A stretch of 7,502 nt of DNA from Thermoplasmatota archaeon (lineage in GTDB: Archaea; Thermoplasmatota; Penumbrarchaeia; Penumbrarchaeales; Penumbrarchaeaceae): NCBI GenBank assembly GCA_030591285.1, contig JAUVBH010000072.1, positions 1 through 7,502 on the forward strand, written 5' to 3'. The translations under genes were made by a program, and so were the position numbers. Shown here piece after piece: positions 1 through 6,159 of this stretch. The notes under the pieces are model-generated. The model had not been told where the DNA came from. It ran no database searches and saw nothing but the letters and a program-made list of their open reading frames with translations. How positions within the stretch are numbered: position 1 is the stretch's first letter; every line of letters begins with the position of its first letter.

Positions 1-450
1 ATTCCCGTCCACATTGGTGGAGTAAAGCTGTATATAGGCATCAGTGACCGGTTCTTCAGTATCCAGGTTTGTGACATATCCATAGACCATTGTGGTTTTA
101 GGTTCGAGATAGAAGTCGATCGTCACAGTTTCATCGCGCCCAATTTCACCGCTATCCCACAGATCATAATAGCCATCTTTTCCAGTATATATATCGAATT
201 CTTCATTCAGAAGAACAGTGAGTTCGAAAACGTAGGTACCATCCTCTTCGGTCCTGTATCCCTGACCGCCAGTGCCTGTGAACAATCTGACCATTGCTTC
301 ACTTAAGGGCTCCTCAGTAACAGCATCATACACTGTCCCCTTGACGTAGGAATTAGGTCCCACATCCTGAGATTCCACATTTAGTGGAACTACGGTCAAG
401 AGAAACGATATCGCGACAAGAGCTGTGACCAGCATTACTACTTTCTTCAT
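1..450 (-). CDS. Secreted protein with carboxypeptidase-regulatory-like repeats (3' end outside window)
   Basis: The reading frame is open from an ATG at 450 to the window edge, giving 150 residues of the N-terminal part with no stop. Residues 1-27 form a signal peptide: MKK, then a hydrophobic run, with a plausible cleavage after NVES. Two related segments follow, at about 36-57 and 122-143. Both have the pattern V-x-G-x-V, then T-E-E-P, then A-x-[VI]-x-L-[FY], and the first continues into EEDGTYVFEL. This is typical of the carboxypeptidase regulatory-like / Cna-B-like beta-sandwich family, which occurs as tandem domains in exported proteins. The role is therefore probably extracytoplasmic and structural or adhesive, but no enzymatic domain is visible in this part. 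The start is supported by a GGAGTGA Shine-Dalgarno at 456-462, 5 bases before the ATG, and a TATA box further upstream. It lies downstream of, and on the same strand as, another surface protein. The C-terminal end (anchor or more repeats) cannot be seen. Confidence 0.88.
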   Translation of the reverse strand, partial: MKKVVMLVTALVAISFLLTVVPLNVESQDVGPNSYVKGTVYDAVTEEPLSEAMVRLFTGTGGQGYRTEEDGTYVFELTVLLNEEFDIYTGKDGYYDLWDSGEIGRDETVTIDFYLEPKTTMVYGYVTNLDTEEPVTDAYIQLYSTNVDGN

Positions 451-487
451 TCCAATCACTCCAGATAGTCCATCAATTGGGCAGATA

Positions 488-497
488 GCATATAAGC
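488..497 (-). promoter_or_regulatory. Archaeal TATA box for the carboxypeptidase-regulatory-like gene
   Basis: On the minus strand this reads GCTTATATGC, a strong match to the archaeal box A, in the 70-base gap after the large surface-protein gene. With the usual TATA-to-start distance of about 25-27 bases, transcription would begin near 466. That leaves a short leader containing the GGAGTGA ribosome site. This suggests the gene can be expressed independently of its upstream neighbour. Confidence 0.6.
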
Positions 498-520
498 ATT
501 GTTGAAAGGGACCCGAAATC

Positions 521-3457
521 TTATCGATCCTTCCAATTTCTCATCCACTCTGGAAGTTTTTCTTTGACTGAAACCCAAAGGACCAACCCACCGATCATTG
601 CGGTCATAACTATCAGTATGATCAAGGGCAGGTTTGTTCTATCTTCCTCAGGTTTTGGTTCGACCTTGAGCCATTTTATTTTCTCATTGGTGTTTCCATT
701 CTGATCGGTGATCTGAAGAGATATTCGGTATTCCCCTTCACCCCACACTTCAAATTCAACCGAGGTGCTGTAATATACCTTCTTTTCTCCATCGGGTCCC
801 ATGATGGTCCATTCTACAGTCGATATGGCGGAACTGTCCTGATAATCATCGATCTCCAATTTTACGATCTCATCCCATTCTACATTATCTGCAGGGGACA
901 GGATCTGAAAATACGGAGGTGTATTGTCGTAGATATTGAAGGTCATTCGGGAGACTGAGGACAATCCATTACTGTCTTTTAGATAGACTTGAAGCTCCCA
1001 GTTGCCAGGATCGGTCGGGAAGTAGTAGAACTCGATCAGTTCTTCATTAACGGTGTAATTTATCAGAACGATCCCGATATCTCCCTGGACAAATGCAATA
1101 GAAACCAATTCCCAATCTGTCATATCAGAGATCGTCATCTGAAACAGGATCGATGTATCATCTGGATGGGTTCTGCCGGATGGTGTGATAAAGATAACTT
1201 GTGGTGGTAAATCATCAATCACTGTGATATTGATTGTGTGCCAAAGACTGTTCTGTCCATCGGATATCTCAACGGATAAAGAATACGGATCGAGGTTTCC
1301 TAGTATGACAGGATGCGATATCGTAAAGTTTCTACCATCTTCGGTCTCCATTTCCAAATATGATTCGCTAAAAAAATTCCCTGGAGAGGTATAATGGATA
1401 AATACTGACATCACCCTGATATTATCAACTGCCTCCAAAGTGATGTTGATGTATGAAAATATCCCGATCTCGTGGGGATATTCGATGCTAATCAATTCAG
1501 GTGGATCGTTGTCCAGAATGAATATTGTCGAAGAGAAAGTTACATTATCCACCCCATTTGCATCTGTGGCTATGATGGCGAACTTCATTGGACCCGTGAT
1601 ATTGTTCGGAGCTTGAATTGTCCCATTGAAGGCCCTTGTATTGTTGAACTTCAATCCTCTCGTAAGGATAATTTGTATTTCATCTATCTCACCTGGAAGG
1701 ACATATCTGAATTCAACCATGAATGGATCTACATTGTCCGAAACATCGACCTCTATCAAGAATCCATCTCCGGTTGACAGGGAGATAACCCTCTGGTCAG
1801 ATAGAACATCCATGAAACGAACTTCTACTATCTCCGGCAGTATCGAATCCACTATTTCAACAGATCCGAAATTCATCACCTGATTTCCTCTCTGGTCCAT
1901 TATTGTGAAAGAATATGACAGATTGCCGAAAGAATCATCAGGAACAACAATGGTAGCCTCGTAAAGATATCCATTACTTACCGGCATCGTCCTTTGAAGC
2001 TGTATTTCACATTCCGTTCCATCAATTGAATATTCAATCTTCACAGACGATATCCCGGTATTGTCCCTGACAGTTATCTTGAACGTGAAGTTTCGGCCTG
2101 TTTCCGCAGTATCATCGGTGTCATCGAACAGTATCTCGGGATCATCATTGTCGAAAATATAGAAGGTTCGAACATCACCGAGATAGAAATTCCCGGAGGT
2201 ATCTGTGATCTTCACATAATACTGCCCCTCACCTTCTCTGTTGATCGGAACATCAAGATCATACAACCATGAATCCAACTGTTCATCATATGAAGTGAAT
2301 GAGGTGAACCAATCCTCTCCTGGAAACTTGTATGTAACCGCTACCTCGGAAACAGCAATATTATCATCTACCTTGAAACCGAAGATCATCTCCTCACCAG
2401 TAGTGGTTATCCTGTTGGTGAGATCATCTACCAATTTGGGTCGTGTCCCATCATTCACAATAACGGTCCTGTTCTCGGTTGTAAATTGGTTCAAAGAACT
2501 ATCAACGAAAGTAGCATTATAGGTGAAATTCCCGGTGAAGTTACCAGGTATCGCAAAAAGTATAGTGAAATTCCCATCCCCGGGAATCAGGAAAGGGACC
2601 ATTGCTGGACCCTGATACCATCCCTCCATTTCATAGTTCATCCATCCTTCCACGATCTCCCAGTTGTCTATGACCCGGAGGTGGATCTTGAGGACATCAC
2701 TGGAATTCACAGGTCCAGAAGTTAGATCCTCGATAACGTAAGGTGGTGTGATATCATAGATCGTCCTTGAGAAAGTTGGACTTGTCCCCTCATTTCCTGC
2801 TCCATCGCTGAACCAGAAAAAGTATTCCATGATCCCCTTGTCCTCCAGAGGTATAACTATCAGGGTCTGTCTTGAATTTCCTGCGCCGCACATTGAAAAA
2901 TTGTAATTGATACCACCAATGGTGAAGTTGATACTTGCCCGGAATATGCCGACATTGTCATCCATGTTGGTAACGAATCCAAAGGCTTCTCCGGTGTAAG
3001 CAAATTCTGTGGAACCATCAAAAAGGAATGTAGGTGGATCATTATCTGAAATGTTTACACTGTACCATGAAGATGAATTCCAGTTGTCAGATGTGTCGTT
3101 TGCCTTCACCATATACCAAAATGGAGAGGTTGTGTTCGCTTCGTTCAGTATTGTTAAAGAGAACATGTCACCTGCTCTCATGAAGGATATATTATTAACC
3201 TCGGTAGGTTGGGAGGCAGACCAATTATGAACCAACCAAACAGAGCTTACATTCATATTATCTGAAACATCAACAGAGATCGTTACCGGGTCACCTGTTG
3301 TAGGAGAACCGCTTAAGGACACATTAGAAATAACAGGCGGTTCTGCGTCAGCAAGAACATCTACAGGACCCCCATCTGCAGAATGAAATGAGAAGAATGA
3401 AAATGATGAACATATCATTATTACGATCAAAGGAAGGACCAATATCCTGGTGGTCAT
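521..3457 (-). CDS. Large cell-surface protein with nine Ig-like repeats and C-terminal membrane anchor
   Basis: This is a 978-residue exported surface protein. Residues 1-26 form a signal peptide with no lipobox. Nine Ig-like repeats of about 100 residues follow, with linker prolines at about 40, 141, 238, 340, 440, 541, 652, 751 and 847. Each begins with a D-x-x-P-P-like linker, has a [VI]-x-D-N-x-x-[VI] motif about 26 residues later (for example DDN near 166 and DN near 66, 364, 465, 574 and 678), and most end with a D-x-x-G-N-type turn. The pattern resembles bacterial Ig-like or fibronectin-like beta-sandwiches; the exact family was not tested. A hydrophobic helix at about 943-962 is followed by a short basic tail, so the body faces outside. 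I count about 26 N-x-S/T sequons, mostly in the first three repeats, consistent with an archaeal surface glycoprotein. No catalytic motif is seen. Adhesion, an S-layer-associated stalk or ligand binding are all possible. The start has no good Shine-Dalgarno and may be leaderless. Confidence 0.9.
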   Translation of the reverse strand: MTTRILVLPLIVIMICSSFSFFSFHSADGGPVDVLADAEPPVISNVSLSGSPTTGDPVTISVDVSDNMNVSSVWLVHNWSASQPTEVNNISFMRAGDMFSLTILNEANTTSPFWYMVKANDTSDNWNSSSWYSVNISDNDPPTFLFDGSTEFAYTGEAFGFVTNMDDNVGIFRASINFTIGGINYNFSMCGAGNSRQTLIVIPLEDKGIMEYFFWFSDGAGNEGTSPTFSRTIYDITPPYVIEDLTSGPVNSSDVLKIHLRVIDNWEIVEGWMNYEMEGWYQGPAMVPFLIPGDGNFTILFAIPGNFTGNFTYNATFVDSSLNQFTTENRTVIVNDGTRPKLVDDLTNRITTTGEEMIFGFKVDDNIAVSEVAVTYKFPGEDWFTSFTSYDEQLDSWLYDLDVPINREGEGQYYVKITDTSGNFYLGDVRTFYIFDNDDPEILFDDTDDTAETGRNFTFKITVRDNTGISSVKIEYSIDGTECEIQLQRTMPVSNGYLYEATIVVPDDSFGNLSYSFTIMDQRGNQVMNFGSVEIVDSILPEIVEVRFMDVLSDQRVISLSTGDGFLIEVDVSDNVDPFMVEFRYVLPGEIDEIQIILTRGLKFNNTRAFNGTIQAPNNITGPMKFAIIATDANGVDNVTFSSTIFILDNDPPELISIEYPHEIGIFSYINITLEAVDNIRVMSVFIHYTSPGNFFSESYLEMETEDGRNFTISHPVILGNLDPYSLSVEISDGQNSLWHTINITVIDDLPPQVIFITPSGRTHPDDTSILFQMTISDMTDWELVSIAFVQGDIGIVLINYTVNEELIEFYYFPTDPGNWELQVYLKDSNGLSSVSRMTFNIYDNTPPYFQILSPADNVEWDEIVKLEIDDYQDSSAISTVEWTIMGPDGEKKVYYSTSVEFEVWGEGEYRISLQITDQNGNTNEKIKWLKVEPKPEEDRTNLPLIILIVMTAMIGGLVLWVSVKEKLPEWMRNWKDR
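653..3346 (-). repeat. Nine tandem Ig-like domain repeats (protein level)
   Basis: The nine repeat units lie within residues 38-935 of the surface protein. Proline-to-proline spacings are about 101, 97, 101, 100, 101, 112, 99 and 96 residues, so the DNA period is near 300 bases. The repeats share linker, DN-motif and terminal-turn positions but differ strongly in sequence. They therefore look like an old duplication series rather than a recently expanded array. The sixth unit is longest and carries an insertion of about 10 residues. Confidence 0.8.
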
Positions 3458-3480
3458 GAAGCAATAACAATTATCCTACG

Positions 3481-3488
3481 ATAAATCT
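3481..3488 (-). promoter_or_regulatory. Candidate TATA box for leaderless transcription of the Ig-repeat surface gene
   Basis: On the minus strand this reads AGATTTAT, centred about 27 bases before the ATG at 3457. That is the spacing expected when the transcript begins at or next to the start codon. No Shine-Dalgarno lies just upstream of the ATG, which agrees with a leaderless message. The element sits in the 42-base gap after the PrsW-like gene, so read-through from that gene is an alternative. Confidence 0.4.
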
Positions 3489-3499
3489 GTTTGGTATCC

Positions 3500-4354
3500 T
3501 CAATCATACTTCCTGCTGTTTTTCCAGAACAGAATGAACACCACCATCCCGACCACAACCAAACCTCCTTGGAGTACATCGGTTATCAACCACCCAGATA
3601 GAGAGTCCATTTCCAGTATCAGTATGAACACACCCTGGATACCGTTGTTCAGGGAATGGAGAACAACCGCAATGGACAATGAGAAACAGGTGACCAGGAC
3701 CTTGGATCCCATGGTCTTCCTACCAAGACCCGCGGAAGCGATACCGGTGTAGAGAGCATGGATCATTACCCCCAGGACAAACCTCCACATGATCGGATCC
3801 AGTGTTTCGAAACTTGCACCAACACTTGCAAGGGTCGTGAAATTGGTCAACATGTAAAGAACAGATTCCAGGAAGCCAAAGGATGCTCCGGCAAATAGTC
3901 CGAAGATCAAACCATCCTTTACAGTGTCCCTATTCACCTCATTATGCTTTTCCAGTGGGACCTTTTTCCAGATCCAGTAGAAGGTCAGATAGATCATTAT
4001 TGCCATTCCCAATTTTGCAGACTCCTCTATGGGACCGGCTGACATTACAGAAAGGACCTGTGACGGCGCTGAGAAACTTGGATCGAACAGGATGACCATG
4101 ACCATGAAGATCAATTCACCCACAACTGATATTCCAGCGGAGATAACTGATACGGTCAAGAAATAGATAGGCATCATTCCAAGCATGATATATCTCAGGG
4201 ACCTGTCCGCCCCCTTTAAAAATACTACCTTCTGGAACTCCTTTCTTGCATAGGGGAACAATTTGATGAAAAGGTAGGTCCACCCAGCCAGTGCGATCAC
4301 TGGAAGGAGAACAGCAAGTATACCATACAGGATACTTACAAGAAGGTTTACCAT
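3500..4354 (-). CDS. PrsW-like intramembrane protease
   Basis: This is a 284-residue polytopic membrane protein with about eight hydrophobic segments. It carries the PrsW / CPBP-superfamily signature: E110-E111-x-x-K114 in GPIEESAK, a glycine-rich membrane segment ending in F-x-x-E (GFLE, E163), H199 in the segment MIHALYTG, and H233-x-x-x-N237 in HSLNN. These residues are expected to bind a metal or form the active site within the membrane. Bacterial PrsW makes the first cut in the anti-sigma factor RsiW; the targets of archaeal homologues are generally unknown. The ATG overlaps the 3' end of the upstream membrane-protein gene by 7 bases (shared 4348-4354). A GGGGGTG ribosome site lies just before it, so the two genes are probably translationally coupled. 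All key residues are present, so I expect an active enzyme. The family assignment is firm; the substrate is not known. Confidence 0.88.
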   Translation of the reverse strand: MVNLLVSILYGILAVLLPVIALAGWTYLFIKLFPYARKEFQKVVFLKGADRSLRYIMLGMMPIYFLTVSVISAGISVVGELIFMVMVILFDPSFSAPSQVLSVMSAGPIEESAKLGMAIMIYLTFYWIWKKVPLEKHNEVNRDTVKDGLIFGLFAGASFGFLESVLYMLTNFTTLASVGASFETLDPIMWRFVLGVMIHALYTGIASAGLGRKTMGSKVLVTCFSLSIAVVLHSLNNGIQGVFILILEMDSLSGWLITDVLQGGLVVVGMVVFILFWKNSRKYD

Positions 4355-5112
4355 CGATCCACCCCCGATCCATCGGTATAATAAGCTCTTTGCACCTGCT
4401 GCGGGGGCCCTTCATATCCAAGATATCCCTCATTCTGAGGGCCGCTGAATTGCTGATACATCGGAGGAGCTCTTTGATACATTTGATACCCCTGTGGTCC
4501 TCCATAGTATGGAGGCTGAGGAGGTCTGTATCTCATGATAGGTCGGGGTGGGTGTAATTCTTCCTTTCTCCTGAAGATCGCCACCAGAAGAATAATGAAA
4601 CCTGTCAAGAACAAACCAATATCGATTATGACAAAGAATGAACCCCCACAGCAAAGTAAGACGGAATCAACAGAGGTGCCGGAGATCTGGATGTCCAGGT
4701 CATCAATGGTTTTTCCCTCAACCTCTATCACTACTGCAATTTCATATTCACCTGCTTCGAAGATCTGAGCAGAGAAGGTCAATGGTGTCCTTTCGTTATA
4801 TGTCTCAACATCATTCCCACTATCATCATAAACGATGACCTTGACCTTGAAATTATCATCTTCAGCAGTTATAGTACCGGTGATAGTACCAAAGCTCGAT
4901 ACGGATACAGTAGTTCTCCACTCTCCAGGTGCATGGTCCTCGAAATCGTCTTCAGTGATACCAGTAGAGGATTCTGCAATGGCAAAGGTGTAGAAGATCA
5001 TCATTGAGATCAGCATAACAGCTACGCTGGACCAGACGAATATGGCTCCAAGTCGAGCGAGACCTTCGCTCCTACTTCTTCCCAATGGCCCATTCCGGGG
5101 CTCTTCATACAT
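4348..5112 (-). CDS. Two-helix membrane protein with external beta domain and Pro/Tyr/Gln-rich tail
   Basis: I do not recognise a named family with certainty. From the ATG at 5112 the protein is 254 residues. It has a short basic N-terminus, a membrane helix at about 20-46, an external beta-rich domain at about 50-148, a second helix within about 150-180, then RRKEE and a disordered cytoplasmic tail to the end. The basic residues after helix 2 put both termini inside. The external domain contains GTITGTI, a VYDDSGND turn and FEAGEYEIAV, a pattern reminiscent of GOLD (p24-like) or PPC beta-sandwiches; this is tentative. Helix 2 is unusual, with CCGG and a buried Asp. The tail is rich in Pro, Tyr, Gln and Gly and has two PPxY sequences (PPYY and PPMY). 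The stop lies 7 bases inside the PrsW-like gene, suggesting a functional partnership. An in-frame TTG at 5121 would add three residues; neither start has a strong Shine-Dalgarno, and ATG is preferred. Confidence 0.8.
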   Translation of the reverse strand: MYEEPRNGPLGRSRSEGLARLGAIFVWSSVAVMLISMMIFYTFAIAESSTGITEDDFEDHAPGEWRTTVSVSSFGTITGTITAEDDNFKVKVIVYDDSGNDVETYNERTPLTFSAQIFEAGEYEIAVVIEVEGKTIDDLDIQISGTSVDSVLLCCGGSFFVIIDIGLFLTGFIILLVAIFRRKEELHPPRPIMRYRPPQPPYYGGPQGYQMYQRAPPMYQQFSGPQNEGYLGYEGPPQQVQRAYYTDGSGVDRW

Positions 5113-5160
5113 CTTATTCAACAGAACAACCCGTCTGGCTTACATTAGTTTTTTGGATAA

Positions 5161-5170
5161 TATCATAAAT
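5161..5170 (-). promoter_or_regulatory. Candidate TATA box for the membrane protein / PrsW-like gene pair
   Basis: On the minus strand this reads ATTTATGATA, an A/T-rich element in the divergent intergenic region. With typical spacing the transcript would start near 5139, leaving a leader of about 18 bases to the TTG at 5121 or 27 bases to the ATG at 5112. The match is moderate, and the region is generally A/T-rich. Confidence 0.35.
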
Positions 5171-5208
5171 TGCCACAGTTACAAATAGGAAAAATAGAAA
5201 CACAAAAC

Positions 5209-5216
5209 CTATAAAG
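5209..5216 (+). promoter_or_regulatory. TATA box for the winged-helix regulator gene
   Basis: CTATAAAG, preceded by an A-rich stretch suitable for TFB contact, lies 63 bases before the ATG at 5279. The expected transcript start is near 5238-5242, which places the 16-base inverted repeat at 5241-5256 directly at or just after the start of transcription. Confidence 0.5.
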
Positions 5217-5240
5217 AGGTGATAGACTAATTCGCATACA

Positions 5241-5256
5241 GGATACTTAGGTATCC
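5241..5256. promoter_or_regulatory. Perfect inverted repeat, candidate operator
   Basis: GGATAC and GTATCC form exact 6-base arms around a 4-base TTAG centre. The site lies between the TATA box and the start codon of a winged-helix gene, at the predicted transcript start. Binding there would block RNA polymerase, the usual mode of autoregulation by small archaeal winged-helix proteins. As RNA it could form only a weak hairpin, so a DNA-binding site is more likely. No binding data can be inferred from sequence alone. Confidence 0.45.
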
Positions 5257-5278
5257 GGTGGATTGATGGTGTCGCCTG

Positions 5279-5620
5279 ATGAACCCGTTGGCAGTAACCA
5301 AGCTCCTAAGTGATGAGCATACGGTGAAAATTCTCACTGCAACTTACAGGATACCAAGATCTGCAAATTATCTCAGTGTCAAGTTCAACATACCAATAGC
5401 AGCATGCTATCGAAGGATACGCGAGCTGGAGAACATTGGACTACTTTTGATCACAGAGAAGATCTTGACACCCAGAGGAAAGAGAGTTAGTCTTTACAGA
5501 TCCACATTGAAGTCCGCATACCTTACCTTCGAGAATGGAAAACTCAAAGCATTGCTTGAACTTACTGAAGGATCCAGGGGCGAAGAGGAAGAGATCTGGA
5601 ACGTCATTGCGACACCTTGA
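5279..5620 (+). CDS. Winged helix-turn-helix transcriptional regulator (ArsR-like)
   Basis: This is a 113-residue soluble protein with a winged-helix fold. Residues 3-22 form helix 1 around SDEHTVKIL. A helix near 27-36 and the likely recognition helix 39-52 (PIAACYRRIRELEN) follow. After LENIGLL comes a beta wing at about 55-75 with the basic segment TPRGKRVSLYR. The rest is a short strand and an acidic C-terminal helix (EGSRGEEEEIW), which may serve dimerization. The pattern is ArsR-like, typical of small archaeal regulators. No metal-binding Cys/His cluster is present, so a metal sensor is unlikely. The ATG is the only usable start, since the frame is closed by a TGA at 5264; a weak GGTG lies 7 bases before it. 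It is transcribed divergently from the membrane protein and PrsW-like genes and has an inverted repeat in its leader, so it may regulate itself and perhaps that pair. Confidence 0.85.
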   Translation: MNPLAVTKLLSDEHTVKILTATYRIPRSANYLSVKFNIPIAACYRRIRELENIGLLLITEKILTPRGKRVSLYRSTLKSAYLTFENGKLKALLELTEGSRGEEEEIWNVIATP

Positions 5621-5670
5621 TCTGATCTTTGAACGTATCTCTCTTTGATTTGCATACCCCTCCCCAGTGT

Positions 5671-5680
5671 AATTAAAATA
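5671..5680 (+). promoter_or_regulatory. TATA box for the rpiB-rfcS operon
   Basis: AATTAAAATA stands out in a C-rich 98-base gap after the regulator gene. A transcript start is predicted near 5701, just before the GGGAGGG ribosome site. The operon therefore probably has its own promoter and a leader of fewer than 20 bases. Confidence 0.5.
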
Positions 5681-5703
5681 ACCCAAGGTCCTATCCCCTT
5701 ACC

Positions 5704-5710
5704 GGGAGGG
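5704..5710 (+). promoter_or_regulatory. rpiB: Strong Shine-Dalgarno of rpiB with a small hairpin
   Basis: GGGAGGG lies 8 bases before the ATG at 5719 and decides that start. The last four bases (AGGG, 5707-5710) can pair with CCCT at 5715-5718 around a CTAA loop, directly before the start codon. The stem is only 4 bases long, so any effect on translation would be modest. Confidence 0.6.
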
Positions 5711-5718
5711 CTAACCCT

Positions 5719-6156
5719 ATGAAGATCAGTGTCGGCGCGGACCATGGAGGCTTCCAATTGAAGGAGCTCCTGAGGGGAAAAATGGAGAAGGAAGGGCACG
5801 AGATCGTCGATAGAGGAGCATACGATCCAGCTGCTGTGGATTATCCTGATATTGCCTTCCTGGTCGCTAATGATGTCAAGGATTCCTTGGTCGATCGGGG
5901 CATCCTGATCTGTGGAACTGGTATCGGAATGTCCAACGCTGCCTCCAGGGTTGAAGGGGTCGTTGCTGCACTTTGCACCAACGAGTATATGGCCAGGATG
6001 GCAAGGTTCCACAATAATGCCTATGTCCTGTGTCTTGGCTCCCGGGTCATTGGGGATGAGGTTGCATGGGCTATCATCAAGGAATTTATTGCTAACGATC
6101 CATTGACAGATGAAAAATATAACCGCAGAAGGAAGAAAGTGGAAAAGGGGGCCTGA
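5719..6156 (+). CDS. rpiB: Ribose-5-phosphate isomerase B (RpiB/LacAB family)
   Basis: The cytoplasmic enzyme interconverts ribose 5-phosphate and ribulose 5-phosphate, supplying ribose for nucleotide synthesis. At 145 residues it is of normal family length. Visible family features are GADHGG at 6-11 (D8, H9), DYP at 41-43, and the loop ILICGTGIGMS, with C65 matching the catalytic cysteine (Cys66) of E. coli RpiB. RFHNN contains H98 at the ring-opening histidine position, GSRVIG is at 107-112, and a C-terminal Arg cluster at 136-138 could bind phosphate. The related LacA/LacB subunits and allose-6-phosphate isomerases share this fold, so substrate range is not certain, but C65 and the DHGG motif favour RpiB. 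Most archaea instead use the unrelated RpiA, so its presence here is notable. It is the first gene of an operon with the RFC small subunit, 3 bases downstream. Confidence 0.93.
   Translation: MKISVGADHGGFQLKELLRGKMEKEGHEIVDRGAYDPAAVDYPDIAFLVANDVKDSLVDRGILICGTGIGMSNAASRVEGVVAALCTNEYMARMARFHNNAYVLCLGSRVIGDEVAWAIIKEFIANDPLTDEKYNRRRKKVEKGA
6145..6151 (+). promoter_or_regulatory. Shine-Dalgarno of the RFC small subunit gene, inside the end of rpiB
   Basis: AAGGGGG lies 8 bases before the ATG at 6160, within the last codons of rpiB. With a gap of only 3 bases between stop and start, ribosomes finishing rpiB could reinitiate on this gene. Confidence 0.55.
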
Positions 6157-6159
6157 AAG

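Noticed and set aside
1472..1777. Plus-strand open frames of 70-100 codons opposite the Ig-repeat gene
   Set aside because: The minus-strand frame is a continuous 978-residue repeat protein. The opposite frames lack ribosome sites and conserved motifs.
653..3346. Recent tandem DNA duplication in the surface gene
   Set aside because: Repeats match only at a few motif positions in the protein. I saw no long near-identical DNA stretches between units.
521..3457. Signal peptide of the surface protein as a lipoprotein signal (Cys at residue 16)
   Set aside because: The residues before the Cys (I-M-I) do not fit a lipobox, and the hydrophobic stretch continues past it. A C-terminal membrane helix already provides anchoring.
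4116..4505. A 129-codon minus-strand frame spanning the junction of the two membrane-protein genes
   Set aside because: It overlaps both real genes in another frame. Its translation has no hydrophobic pattern or motif, whereas the main frames give clear membrane helices and the PrsW signature.
5241..5256. Inverted repeat as a transcription terminator
   Set aside because: The stem is only 6 bases, no T-run follows on either strand, and it lies in a leader before a start codon. An operator is more plausible.
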